Source: Sphingobacteriia bacterium (GTDB lineage Bacteria > Bacteroidota > Bacteroidia > Bacteroidales > UBA7960). Taken from it: a stretch of 64,000 bases of DNA. Below, one piece after another: positions 36,381-44,907 of this stretch (the stretch's first letter is position 1; each line of letters begins with the position of its first letter). The stretch is from the NCBI GenBank assembly GCA_011390785.1, contig JAABRR010000020.1, positions 1 to 64,000 of the forward strand. Reading direction: 5' to 3'. Below the pieces are notes generated by a model that saw nothing but the letters and a program-made list of their open reading frames with translations, was not told where the DNA came from and made no database searches. A program made the translations under genes and the position numbers.

Positions 36381-36510
36381 TTCATCTGTTTATAATTTAT
36401 TAAATAGGTCAGATGGAGCTCACCAACAATATATTAACTGCATGTTTTGCCATGCTGCGAATTATAATCATCCGCGTGTGTGTCAATAATATTGTCATGG
36501 TTCGGTTCAT
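36381..36510 (+). repeat. Interspersed intergenic repeat, copy 3 (short form, 130 bp)
   Basis: Forward copy with intact ends (TTCATCTGTTTATAATTT ... GGTTCGGTTCAT). Compared with the long form it lacks the two hairpins: the sequence goes from GGTCAGAT straight to GGAGCTC. The right block (GTTTTGCCATGCTGCGAAT, ATAATCATCCGCGTGTGTGTC) is kept. It sits between two hybrid kinase genes, ending 26 bases before the start of the second. Confidence 0.85.
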
Positions 36511-36536
36511 TTTTTCAAATTCAAAATAACTCAGGC

Positions 36537-39500
36537 ATGAGGTTCATCCTATCAATTTTTATACTTTCTCTGGCCTGGTTACAAGCTTCTGCTTGCAGTC
36601 AGAATCAACCATCAAAAAATATTTTGGTATTACATAGTAATCAACCATCCTTTCAGCGGAATATGGAGATTAGTGGCAGTATTCAAAGCGTTTTTCAACA
36701 TAACAGCATCGATATAACAGGCTCAAAAGATATTGTCGCTCTCAAATATATGATAAGCCGGGGAATAAAAATCTCATCCAATGTTCCGGTAATTAACATT
36801 TTAATAAATTATTTCTTCTGTGATTACCAGATACTAAGAAAATATAATACTGATAAGGTCATACTGCTTCAAAACAGTATTATTATTAATAAATCCAAAA
36901 GCTTTTTACGGGAAAATATTAAAGTTTTGTTGGGGTTTTTAATCGTTGTAATTATATATACAGTTATTCTGATTATCAACACTTTTATCAGCAGAAAAGT
37001 AAAAAAGGTACTCCTCACTGAACTTCAATTCAGGCGCTCCTTTATCAATGCTTTACCCACTCCTGTTTTTTTAAGCAGCGACAATAGAAATATTGAAGAA
37101 TGGAACCTGGCTTTTGAAAAATTAACAGGCTTTACAAAAGATAAATTAAATACTGTTGGTGATTGGCCTTTTTATCCACTCCACATGGTAAAAGAGCATC
37201 AACAAATTAACAATGAAGTTCTTAAAACCAAAAACCCTGCTACTTACGAAGGACAAATCATAGCTTTTGATGGAAAAATAAGAGATGTAATATTTTATAA
37301 ATCTCATGTTTTTAATCCATTAAGCAAAAAATATGGCATAATAGAAACCATTGTAGATATTACAGATAAGAAACAGTATATTAAAAAATTACAGTTGAGT
37401 GAAGAAAGATATGCCCTTGCCACCAAGGCAACACGCGATGGAATTTGGGACTGGAATGTTAACACCAATAAGCTTTTCATTTCTCAAAGGTTAAAAGAAA
37501 TTATCGGATTGGATGATAATGATCTAATTGATACTTACCCTCAGCTACTGCAAATGGTTTTTCCATCAGATGTAAATTTGATAAACCATCAGCTTAAATT
37601 ACTCCAACAGGGAATAAAAGAAGCATTTTCGGCTGAAATAAGATTAAGAAACAAAGCAGAAGAATACGTCTGGATAGAGATCAATGCATTTGCTGTAACA
37701 AACCAGAAAAATGAAATTTATAGAGTTGTAGGTTCAGTAAATGATATACAGGCTAGAAAACTAACCGAAAATGACCTGAAAACATGGCGTGAGATCTTCA
37801 GAAATACACGAATGGGATTGGCTACATTTAGCAAAAATGTAGCTAAACCGATTCTCATAAACCCGGTTTTTGCCCAAATGCACGGTTATAGCGAAGAAGA
37901 AATGGCAAAACTCTCTCTGCCAGAACTATTTCCTGAAGAAAACCAACATGAAATAGAAATAATTCTGCAAATTGCTGATAAAAAAGGCTACCATGCATTA
38001 GAAACTGTTCATAAGAAAAAAGACACCACAACATTTTCGGTATTGATAGATATTACTGCTGTAAAGAATAATCAGAGCGAAACTCAATATTATATTATTA
38101 ACATTCAAGACATTACAGAGCGGAAAAAACAGGAAAATACCATCATCCAAATGTTGCAAAATGAGCAAACTATGAACGAATATCTACGTTCAAGTGAAGA
38201 AGAAGTAAAGCACAACCTCCTTCAAACAGTAAAGCTCAAAGAACTACTTGAAGAAAATCAAAACCAGTTTTTGCGTTTCATTGACGGTACAACAGATTTT
38301 GCCATTTTAAAAGATAAAGATTTCAAATATCTTATAGTAAATGAATCATTTGCTTCATTTCATAATTTAAGTCGATCAGAAATAATAGGCAAAACCGACG
38401 AAGAAATAGTACCCCTTTGGTTGGCTTATGAAGAAAAAAAGATAGATAAAGAAATACTCGAAAGCAAGAAACCCCTTATTTATGAAAGGGAAGTAAACGG
38501 CAAAATATTTGAAACACGAAAGTTCCCGGTTTATTACGAAAATAACAACACCGGAGTAGGAGCTTTTATTCGCGATATTACCCGGCAAAGAATCATAGAA
38601 AAACAGGTAACTGAAAATGAAAAACGGTTTAAAACCCTTCTTGAAAATAGTTTTGATATAATTACACTAACCGATAAAAATGGCATAATAAATTATTGTA
38701 CTGATGCCATAACAAAGATTACCGGCCATACCCCAAAAGAAGCCACCGGAAAAAGCTTTAGTATATTTTTACATCCTGACGACAAAGCAGAGTATGATGA
38801 AAAAATAAACAATATCATCGAAAATGGAAGCAAAGCAGAATATCTGCAGCATCAGATAACCAATATTGATGGCAATTTTACACAGATTGAAACAATCATT
38901 ACCAATCATCTTCAAAATCCGCTGATTGGTGCTATTGTATTTACCAGTAGAGATGTTTCAGTTGAATTGCAGAGTCGTGAATTGAAAAAAAATATCATTC
39001 TGGCGCAAAAATCTGCTGAGATAAAACAGCATTTTTTGGCCAACATGAGCCACGAAATCCGAACTCCAATGAATGGCATTGTAGGAATGATCGAATTTCT
39101 CATGAAAACAAATCTTGATAATTTGCAAACTGACTATATAAAAACTATCAAATCATCGGCAGATTCCCTGCTAAGTATTATTAATGATATTCTTGATTAT
39201 TCAAAAATTGAAGCAGGTATGCTCAGCATAAATCCTGCACCCGTTCATGTAAAGAAGTTTATTACCGAGTCACCCAAAATTTTTGGAGCGCTGGTAAAAC
39301 AAAAACAATTAAATTTTGAAGTTTTTATTGATGAATCCCTCCCAGAATATCTTAATTTCGATTCATTAAGGTTAAACCAGGTAATATCAAACCTGCTTTC
39401 CAATGCCATTAAGTTTACCCCTGAAGGAGAAATAAGTCTGCGTGTTTTTCCCGATAAAATTACTGTAGACGAAATAACCATCAGAATTGAAGTGCAGGAT

Positions 39501-40550
39501 TCGGGGATAGGACTTTCTGATAAAGAACAAAAAAAACTGTTTCAACCCTTTACACAAATAGATTCATCTTTTACCAGAAGCATTGAAGGCACAGGGTTAG
39601 GGCTTACAATTTGCCGCAGAATTGTAGAACTGATGGGAGGAGAAATTGGCGTTATCAGTAAACCGGGAAAAGGATCGATGTTCTGGTTTACTTTTGCTTC
39701 AACGGTTCCGGAACTTGAGAAATTAAAACTTTTAGCAACGGCACAGGAAGACTTCGAATCTGACCATTTAAATCTTGATATTCTTCTTGTAGAAGATAAA
39801 GCCGTTAACCAAAAAGTAATTAGGATAATGCTCAAAGCAATGGGTTGTAAAATCACCATTTGCTCAAATGGTCAGGAAGCTATCGATATACTTAAGAAAA
39901 GAAAATCAAAAAAAGCTACTCCATACGATATCATACTCATGGATATTCAAATGCCCGTTATGGATGGTATTACTGCCACAAAAATAATCAGAAATGAATA
40001 CCCCGAAAATAAAATAATAATTGGATTAAGTGCCAATGTTTTCACATCTGATGTGGAAGAGTTTCTGAAAAACGGACTCAATGATTATATTACCAAACCA
40101 GCTAAATCAGAAGATGTTTACAAAAAACTTTATTACTGGTCACAAAAAGAAAAACCGGACAAAAAAGATGGTGCTCCCGGAATTCTTGATCAACTTAATA
40201 ATGAAAAAATCCTTGATTTATGCATTATTGAAGTCATCAAACGAAGTACCCAGGGCGATTTAATTGCCCTAAATGAATTGTTTTCAAGCTTTAAAAACGA
40301 TGCCGAAGAACTTGCTAAAAACATAACAAGGGAAGAATCTTCAGATGGCAATGCGGCAATATTAACTTATATCCAAACGCTTAAACAAATGAGCCTTAGC
40401 ATGGGAGCAAAAAAATTAAGTAAGATTTGCCATATACTCGCAAACAATCAAAATAACGATAAGGTAACAATTCCCGGTTTAAACAGACTTTTAAAAACCG
40501 CAATCAATGAATATGTAGCCGAAGCCAGAAATAGAATAGGCCTGGATTAA
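36537..40550 (+). CDS. Membrane hybrid sensor histidine kinase with multiple PAS domains, shortened sensor and degenerate HPt
   Basis: Kinase of 1337 residues from the ATG at 36537 (signal-like MRFILSIFILSLAWLQASA); the longer frame from 36480 begins inside repeat copy 3. A periplasmic part of only about 105 residues opens NILVLHSNQPSFQ, like ABC-type substrate-binding sensor domains that normally run to about 280 residues. Then come a TM helix (about 129-152), about five PAS modules (170-830), HisKA with His839 (NMSHEIRTPMNG), HATPase (LLSNAIKF, GTGLGLTICRRI) and a receiver with Asp1136 (LMDIQMPVMDG). The C-terminal helical domain resembles HPt, but its phospho-His position is Gln1280 (QTLKQMSLSMGA instead of HxLKG), so it probably cannot take phosphate. 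Downstream output is unknown. Confidence 0.85.
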   Translation: MRFILSIFILSLAWLQASACSQNQPSKNILVLHSNQPSFQRNMEISGSIQSVFQHNSIDITGSKDIVALKYMISRGIKISSNVPVINILINYFFCDYQILRKYNTDKVILLQNSIIINKSKSFLRENIKVLLGFLIVVIIYTVILIINTFISRKVKKVLLTELQFRRSFINALPTPVFLSSDNRNIEEWNLAFEKLTGFTKDKLNTVGDWPFYPLHMVKEHQQINNEVLKTKNPATYEGQIIAFDGKIRDVIFYKSHVFNPLSKKYGIIETIVDITDKKQYIKKLQLSEERYALATKATRDGIWDWNVNTNKLFISQRLKEIIGLDDNDLIDTYPQLLQMVFPSDVNLINHQLKLLQQGIKEAFSAEIRLRNKAEEYVWIEINAFAVTNQKNEIYRVVGSVNDIQARKLTENDLKTWREIFRNTRMGLATFSKNVAKPILINPVFAQMHGYSEEEMAKLSLPELFPEENQHEIEIILQIADKKGYHALETVHKKKDTTTFSVLIDITAVKNNQSETQYYIINIQDITERKKQENTIIQMLQNEQTMNEYLRSSEEEVKHNLLQTVKLKELLEENQNQFLRFIDGTTDFAILKDKDFKYLIVNESFASFHNLSRSEIIGKTDEEIVPLWLAYEEKKIDKEILESKKPLIYEREVNGKIFETRKFPVYYENNNTGVGAFIRDITRQRIIEKQVTENEKRFKTLLENSFDIITLTDKNGIINYCTDAITKITGHTPKEATGKSFSIFLHPDDKAEYDEKINNIIENGSKAEYLQHQITNIDGNFTQIETIITNHLQNPLIGAIVFTSRDVSVELQSRELKKNIILAQKSAEIKQHFLANMSHEIRTPMNGIVGMIEFLMKTNLDNLQTDYIKTIKSSADSLLSIINDILDYSKIEAGMLSINPAPVHVKKFITESPKIFGALVKQKQLNFEVFIDESLPEYLNFDSLRLNQVISNLLSNAIKFTPEGEISLRVFPDKITVDEITIRIEVQDSGIGLSDKEQKKLFQPFTQIDSSFTRSIEGTGLGLTICRRIVELMGGEIGVISKPGKGSMFWFTFASTVPELEKLKLLATAQEDFESDHLNLDILLVEDKAVNQKVIRIMLKAMGCKITICSNGQEAIDILKKRKSKKATPYDIILMDIQMPVMDGITATKIIRNEYPENKIIIGLSANVFTSDVEEFLKNGLNDYITKPAKSEDVYKKLYYWSQKEKPDKKDGAPGILDQLNNEKILDLCIIEVIKRSTQGDLIALNELFSSFKNDAEELAKNITREESSDGNAAILTYIQTLKQMSLSMGAKKLSKICHILANNQNNDKVTIPGLNRLLKTAINEYVAEARNRIGLD

Positions 40551-40737
40551 TTTCATTTACTGATAAATCATATGCAATTATCCAGTAGGATGATAGAACA
40601 GAATAGAATCTATTTGATTAATACTTGTGCTACTGACTTCGAAAATAATATTTTCACATTGCACGAAAGTTTAGAATGCAAAAATAAGCCGATGAAGCAA
40701 TCTATCCAGATGGATTTACGGTAATGGCATTGGAGCT

Positions 40738-41895
40738 TTAATAGCCTAAACGTTTTAGGTTTTCCGTTTTTCTCACGTTGCCAGATAAACGATACCGCAA
40801 AGTTAAGTACCACGCATTGCCGTTAAATTCCTTACTGGAAGAATTATGATGATTAAGGACTGAAAAATACGGATACAGCCCTATAGCACTTTGATTTGGC
40901 AAAGTAAACTCCCAAAAAATACCAGGTTGTAAAAACCATGAGCCAAATGTTTTTCTTCGCGGATCTTGCTTGTCTTCAACAATATCAATTATATCATAAC
41001 CCCCGGTTACAGTAAAACCAATTCTCATTTTACCCCAACTATGCAAGCCTTGCACCCATTCCAGGCCACCATATCCACTTTGTTGGTTTCGGGTAGTAAC
41101 CATTGTATCCTGAACAGAAAAACTTACCGGTTTCAGTGTATTTCCAAATCTGATAGCAATAACTGCGTGTATAGATGAGCTTTTCTTAGTTATTCCGGCA
41201 TTAACCAAAAATGAAGGTTTCATACCTATTACATCTAAGTTACCCATGGGAAACCACAGCCCGGAAGCAATTCCTACGCTTAACTCTGGCTTCTGCTGAA
41301 AATACAGAACCCTGGCAAAATATTCTTCCGACAACCTGCTGTATATCAAACCGCCTTGCTTCAGATTTTGAAAGAACCAGTCGGTTTCTCCGGCATAAAA
41401 CGCCACAAATGCAGCTACTATCTCATCCTTAATCCCTGCTCTTTGAAGTTGTAATGCCAGTCTTTGGGTCTGGCGGTCGAAAGCCCCATTTATCGGTACA
41501 TAACCAAAATAATCAGGATACAATTCAAAATACTCGATTCTCTCCTGTTCACCAGCGTTTTCAATCAAATCATATCTCACGTCAAATGAAATGGCTCTTT
41601 CTAACAACCCGTCCAATTCACTCATTTCCATTTGATTATATCCACTGATAGCATCGAGAAGTAATTGGGCCCGAAAAACAGGTTCAGTTAACCCACAACT
41701 TTGTTCCCAGGTAGATAATGATTCTGAAGCCCTTGTAAAATCACCCTTTTGCAGTGCCACAGCAACACTGTCAGCATACATAGCAGCATCCTGTATACAC
41801 TTATTTGACCAGTCTCTGGGTTCATCCGAAGATAATCCTTTAAATGGCTCAAAAAGTAGTATCGAAATCAGGAAAATAAGGCTAGTATGCTTCAA
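40738..41895 (-). CDS. Exported protein with C-terminal beta-strand-rich region, unknown function
   Basis: Protein of 385 residues not assigned to a family. Signal peptide about 1-22 (MKHTSLIFLISILLFEPFKGLS). Residues 25-200 are helical and charged (CIQDAAMYADSVAVALQKGDF, reminiscent of TPR-like regions), and about 210-385 alternate hydrophobic and polar residues like an outer-membrane barrel (LSVGIASGLWFPMGNL, FLVNAGITKKSSSIHAVIAIRFGN, AWYLTLRYRL). The layout, helical N-terminus plus barrel, parallels the ankyrin/barrel protein at 30070. It stands alone between the kinase gene and ppc, divergent from ppc. Confidence 0.7.
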   Translation of the reverse strand: MKHTSLIFLISILLFEPFKGLSSDEPRDWSNKCIQDAAMYADSVAVALQKGDFTRASESLSTWEQSCGLTEPVFRAQLLLDAISGYNQMEMSELDGLLERAISFDVRYDLIENAGEQERIEYFELYPDYFGYVPINGAFDRQTQRLALQLQRAGIKDEIVAAFVAFYAGETDWFFQNLKQGGLIYSRLSEEYFARVLYFQQKPELSVGIASGLWFPMGNLDVIGMKPSFLVNAGITKKSSSIHAVIAIRFGNTLKPVSFSVQDTMVTTRNQQSGYGGLEWVQGLHSWGKMRIGFTVTGGYDIIDIVEDKQDPRRKTFGSWFLQPGIFWEFTLPNQSAIGLYPYFSVLNHHNSSSKEFNGNAWYLTLRYRLSGNVRKTENLKRLGY

Positions 41896-42059
41896 TTAAA
41901 TTGAATTATTTAAGGATGTTAGCAAACAGCAAATATAGCGATAACACCCTGCATGCCAAAAAATTTATTCATTTCAATATGAGATTTAAAAATTTCTGAA
42001 ATAAATTGTGAGAATAGGCAAATCAAACATGTGACCCAAAATTTTACCATATGTTTAAA

Positions 42060-42067
42060 TATCTTTG
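42060..42067 (+). promoter_or_regulatory. Candidate -7 box for ppc
   Basis: TATCTTTG fits TAnnTTTG, 92 bases before the ppc ATG. No good -33 TTG was found at the expected distance. Confidence 0.35.
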
Positions 42068-42159
42068 TAAGAGCAGAACAAAAGCCTGGTTAGTGCTTGC
42101 AGGAAAACGCGAATTGCTGCGTTGGGCTTGTCTTAAAAAAACATTTACGAAAAAAAATC

Positions 42160-44904
42160 ATGAACGAAGACCTTATAAAAAGCAGAAACATAATAGAGAA
42201 GCAGGGATTGCAGAAAATACACCGAGATTTGCGCACTATTCTTAATTTTTTCAAAGAAGTTCTCATAAGTCAAAATGAAGAATCGGTGGCAGAAGCCCTT
42301 AATGATATTGATGGATGTGCTAAAAATATTGGAAACATACCAGCCAATGGCAACGAAGAAAAGATAATACAGGCCCTTAGTATTTCTTTTCAGTTGATGA
42401 ACCTGGTGGAAGAAAATGCTACTGTGCAGTTCAGAAGAAAAGTAGAAAACAGCATTGGAATAGACGCAATTCGTGGTTCCTGGGGTGAAACTTTTAACAA
42501 GTTACTTAAACATGGATTAAATCAGAACCAGATAGCCGAAATTCTGCCCAGGGTAATGGTATGCCCCGTTTTAACGGCACATCCCACAGAAGCCAAAAGA
42601 ACATCTGTTCTTGAATTGCACCGTGAATTGTATCTTTTGCTGGTAAAAAAAGAAAACCAGGTTTGGTCAGAATCTGAAAAGCAGGTAATTGATGATGATA
42701 TTAAAGCATTGCTTGAAAGATGGTGGCGTACCCGCGAAGTACACCTTCAAAAACCCAACCTTGAGCAGGAAAGAAATAATGTAATGCACTATTTTACCAA
42801 AGTCTTCCCCATGGCGCTCGAAACATCAGACCAAAGACTGCAATACAGCTGGAAAGCCATGGGTTTTGATGAGAACCTTCTAAAAAATCCGGATCAATTT
42901 CCACGGTTACAGTTTGGTAGCTGGGTGGGCGGCGATCGCGACGGACATCCCTTTGTTACTGCGCAGGTTACCCGGGAAACACTTATGGTTCATCGCAAAG
43001 CAGCCTTACAAATCATTAAGGAAGCGATGATCCAGATCTCAGCTCGTACTACATTTTCTGATGGACAAAATCCTGTACCTGCTTTTTTCCATAATGCCAA
43101 AGGACAGATGGCAATTGCTCTGGGCGAAACAGGAAAAAATGCTCTAAACAGAAACCCCAGAGAACCCTGGCGACAGTTCATAAACCTTATGGTAGCCAAA
43201 ATTGACAATACCATTGCCCAAAAGGAAAACGAACCCGAAACCCATTACAGCAATGTTAAGGACTTACAGAAAGATATCGAGATACTAAGAAAAAGCCTGA
43301 AGGATATTGGAGCTCATAGAATTATTGATGATCTGCTTTTTCCTCTCGAAAGAAAGGTACAATGCTTTGGTTTTCATCTTGTTAAACTAGACATAAGGCA
43401 AAATAGCTCCTTCCATGAAAAAGCACTGGAGCAAATGCTTAAAGCAGCATCTTTTGCCGATTGGCAATACAGCACCTGGAATGAAACCCAACGAATGGAG
43501 TTTCTCAGTGAGGAATTAAAAAGTAACCGCCCGTTCGTGGTGGGTGGCGTGCCCATTGGCCCTGAAGCAGACAAAATAATCGATTGCTACCGTGCAGTAA
43601 GAGAGTATATTGAAACATACGGTCAGGAAGGCATCGGCTCATTTATTGTGAGTATGACACGAGAAGTTAGCGATCTCCTGGTAATATACCTGTTTTTAAG
43701 AGAATTGGGTATGCAGCACTTCCCAATACAAATTGTGCCCCTGTTTGAAACCATTGAAGACCTGCAGCGAGCCCATCAAATCCTTAATGATTTCCTTAAC
43801 CATCCTGCCACTCAAAAACTAAGATCAAAAGACACAGAAACTGTTCAGGAAGTAATGTTGGGTTACAGCGACAGCAACAAAGATGGTGGTATACTGGCCA
43901 GCCGATGGAATATCTATCAAACAGAACAGAAACTAGCCCTTGTTGCCGGAAAACATAAGATCAGGCTTCGATTTTTTCATGGTATTGGCGGCACCATTAG
44001 TCGTGGTGGCGGTAAATACCACCGTTTTCTTGATGGTATGCCACAGTTTGCCCTTAGCGGCGAAATGAAACTTACCGTACAAGGAGAAACCATTGCCCAG
44101 CAATTTGCCAACCTGCTAAATGCCACCTACAATCTCGAAATGCTTCTCTCAGGCGCTTCATTACAAACTGCCTTAACCAATTTTGTTACCCAAAAAAGAG
44201 AATATCCTTTTGAAGCTTTCGGAAAACTAGCCGATCTTTCAATGAAGAAATACCAGGAACTCATAACCCACGATAAATTCATTGAGTATTATAGCGAAGC
44301 TACTCCTATTGACCTGCTCGAAAAAAGCAGGATCGGCTCGCGACCGGCGCGCAGAACCGGTCAACGTACACTTGATGATCTGAGAGCTATCCCATGGGTT
44401 TTCAGCTGGAACCAATCGCGCTTCAACCTAACGGCCTGGTATGGCGCTGGGTGGGCATTGAAACAGCTCAGGCAAGATTTTCCTGAGCATTATCAGCACT
44501 TACAGGAATATGTTCATAAATGGCCCTTTTTGCGATATACCCTTATTCATATCGAAACCAATCTTTTCAATGCCGAAGAAGCACTGATGAATAAATATGC
44601 ATCACTGGTAAAAAACAAAGTAACCAAAGATGAATTTTCTTCACTTATTCTTAACGAATACAAGCTTACTAAGGAACAAGTGGTAGCTTTACCCGGCGAT
44701 GAAGCCGCGAACAGAAGACAAAGCCTTTTAGACAATATCCAAAGGCGAAGAAAAGCCCTTCACAAACTTCACGATTTACATGTGCAACATCTTGAAGAAT
44801 GGAGAGCTCTGCCCGATGAAGAAAAAGATACCAACGACTACCTGCTCGACCGACTGCTGATGATTACCACGGCACTTTCAGGTGGTTTGAAAAGTACGGG
44901 GTGA
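42160..44904 (+). CDS. ppc: Phosphoenolpyruvate carboxylase
   Basis: Carboxylates PEP to oxaloacetate, replenishing the TCA cycle. From the ATG at 42160 (MNEDLIKSRNII) the protein has 914 residues, normal for bacterial enzymes; the ATG at 42097 adds an unlikely Cys-rich leader. Active-site marks: VLTAHPTEAKRTSVLE with His141, GGDRDGHPFVT, GYSDSNKDGGILASRW with the second catalytic region, FFHGIGGTISRGGG, and GSRPARRTGQRTLDDLRAIPWVFSWNQSR. The C-terminus is SGGLKSTG rather than the usual ...RNTG. Convergent with the TonB-receptor pseudogene; the stops are three bases apart. Confidence 0.95.
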   Translation: MNEDLIKSRNIIEKQGLQKIHRDLRTILNFFKEVLISQNEESVAEALNDIDGCAKNIGNIPANGNEEKIIQALSISFQLMNLVEENATVQFRRKVENSIGIDAIRGSWGETFNKLLKHGLNQNQIAEILPRVMVCPVLTAHPTEAKRTSVLELHRELYLLLVKKENQVWSESEKQVIDDDIKALLERWWRTREVHLQKPNLEQERNNVMHYFTKVFPMALETSDQRLQYSWKAMGFDENLLKNPDQFPRLQFGSWVGGDRDGHPFVTAQVTRETLMVHRKAALQIIKEAMIQISARTTFSDGQNPVPAFFHNAKGQMAIALGETGKNALNRNPREPWRQFINLMVAKIDNTIAQKENEPETHYSNVKDLQKDIEILRKSLKDIGAHRIIDDLLFPLERKVQCFGFHLVKLDIRQNSSFHEKALEQMLKAASFADWQYSTWNETQRMEFLSEELKSNRPFVVGGVPIGPEADKIIDCYRAVREYIETYGQEGIGSFIVSMTREVSDLLVIYLFLRELGMQHFPIQIVPLFETIEDLQRAHQILNDFLNHPATQKLRSKDTETVQEVMLGYSDSNKDGGILASRWNIYQTEQKLALVAGKHKIRLRFFHGIGGTISRGGGKYHRFLDGMPQFALSGEMKLTVQGETIAQQFANLLNATYNLEMLLSGASLQTALTNFVTQKREYPFEAFGKLADLSMKKYQELITHDKFIEYYSEATPIDLLEKSRIGSRPARRTGQRTLDDLRAIPWVFSWNQSRFNLTAWYGAGWALKQLRQDFPEHYQHLQEYVHKWPFLRYTLIHIETNLFNAEEALMNKYASLVKNKVTKDEFSSLILNEYKLTKEQVVALPGDEAANRRQSLLDNIQRRRKALHKLHDLHVQHLEEWRALPDEEKDTNDYLLDRLLMITTALSGGLKSTG

Positions 44905-44907
44905 TCT

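Noticed and set aside
36381-36510. A TTGACA ... TATAAT sigma70-like promoter inside the repeat (minus strand)
   Set aside because: The boxes are only 14 bases apart, TTGACA/TATAAT is not the Bacteroidota pattern, and the other copies do not keep it.
36480-36536. Longer start of the second hybrid kinase from 36480
   Set aside because: It begins inside repeat copy 3 and places about 19 extra residues before a good signal-like segment.
42097-42159. Longer N-terminus for PEP carboxylase from the ATG at 42097
   Set aside because: The added 21 residues (with two Cys and a basic run) do not resemble the family; the ATG at 42160 gives a normal length.
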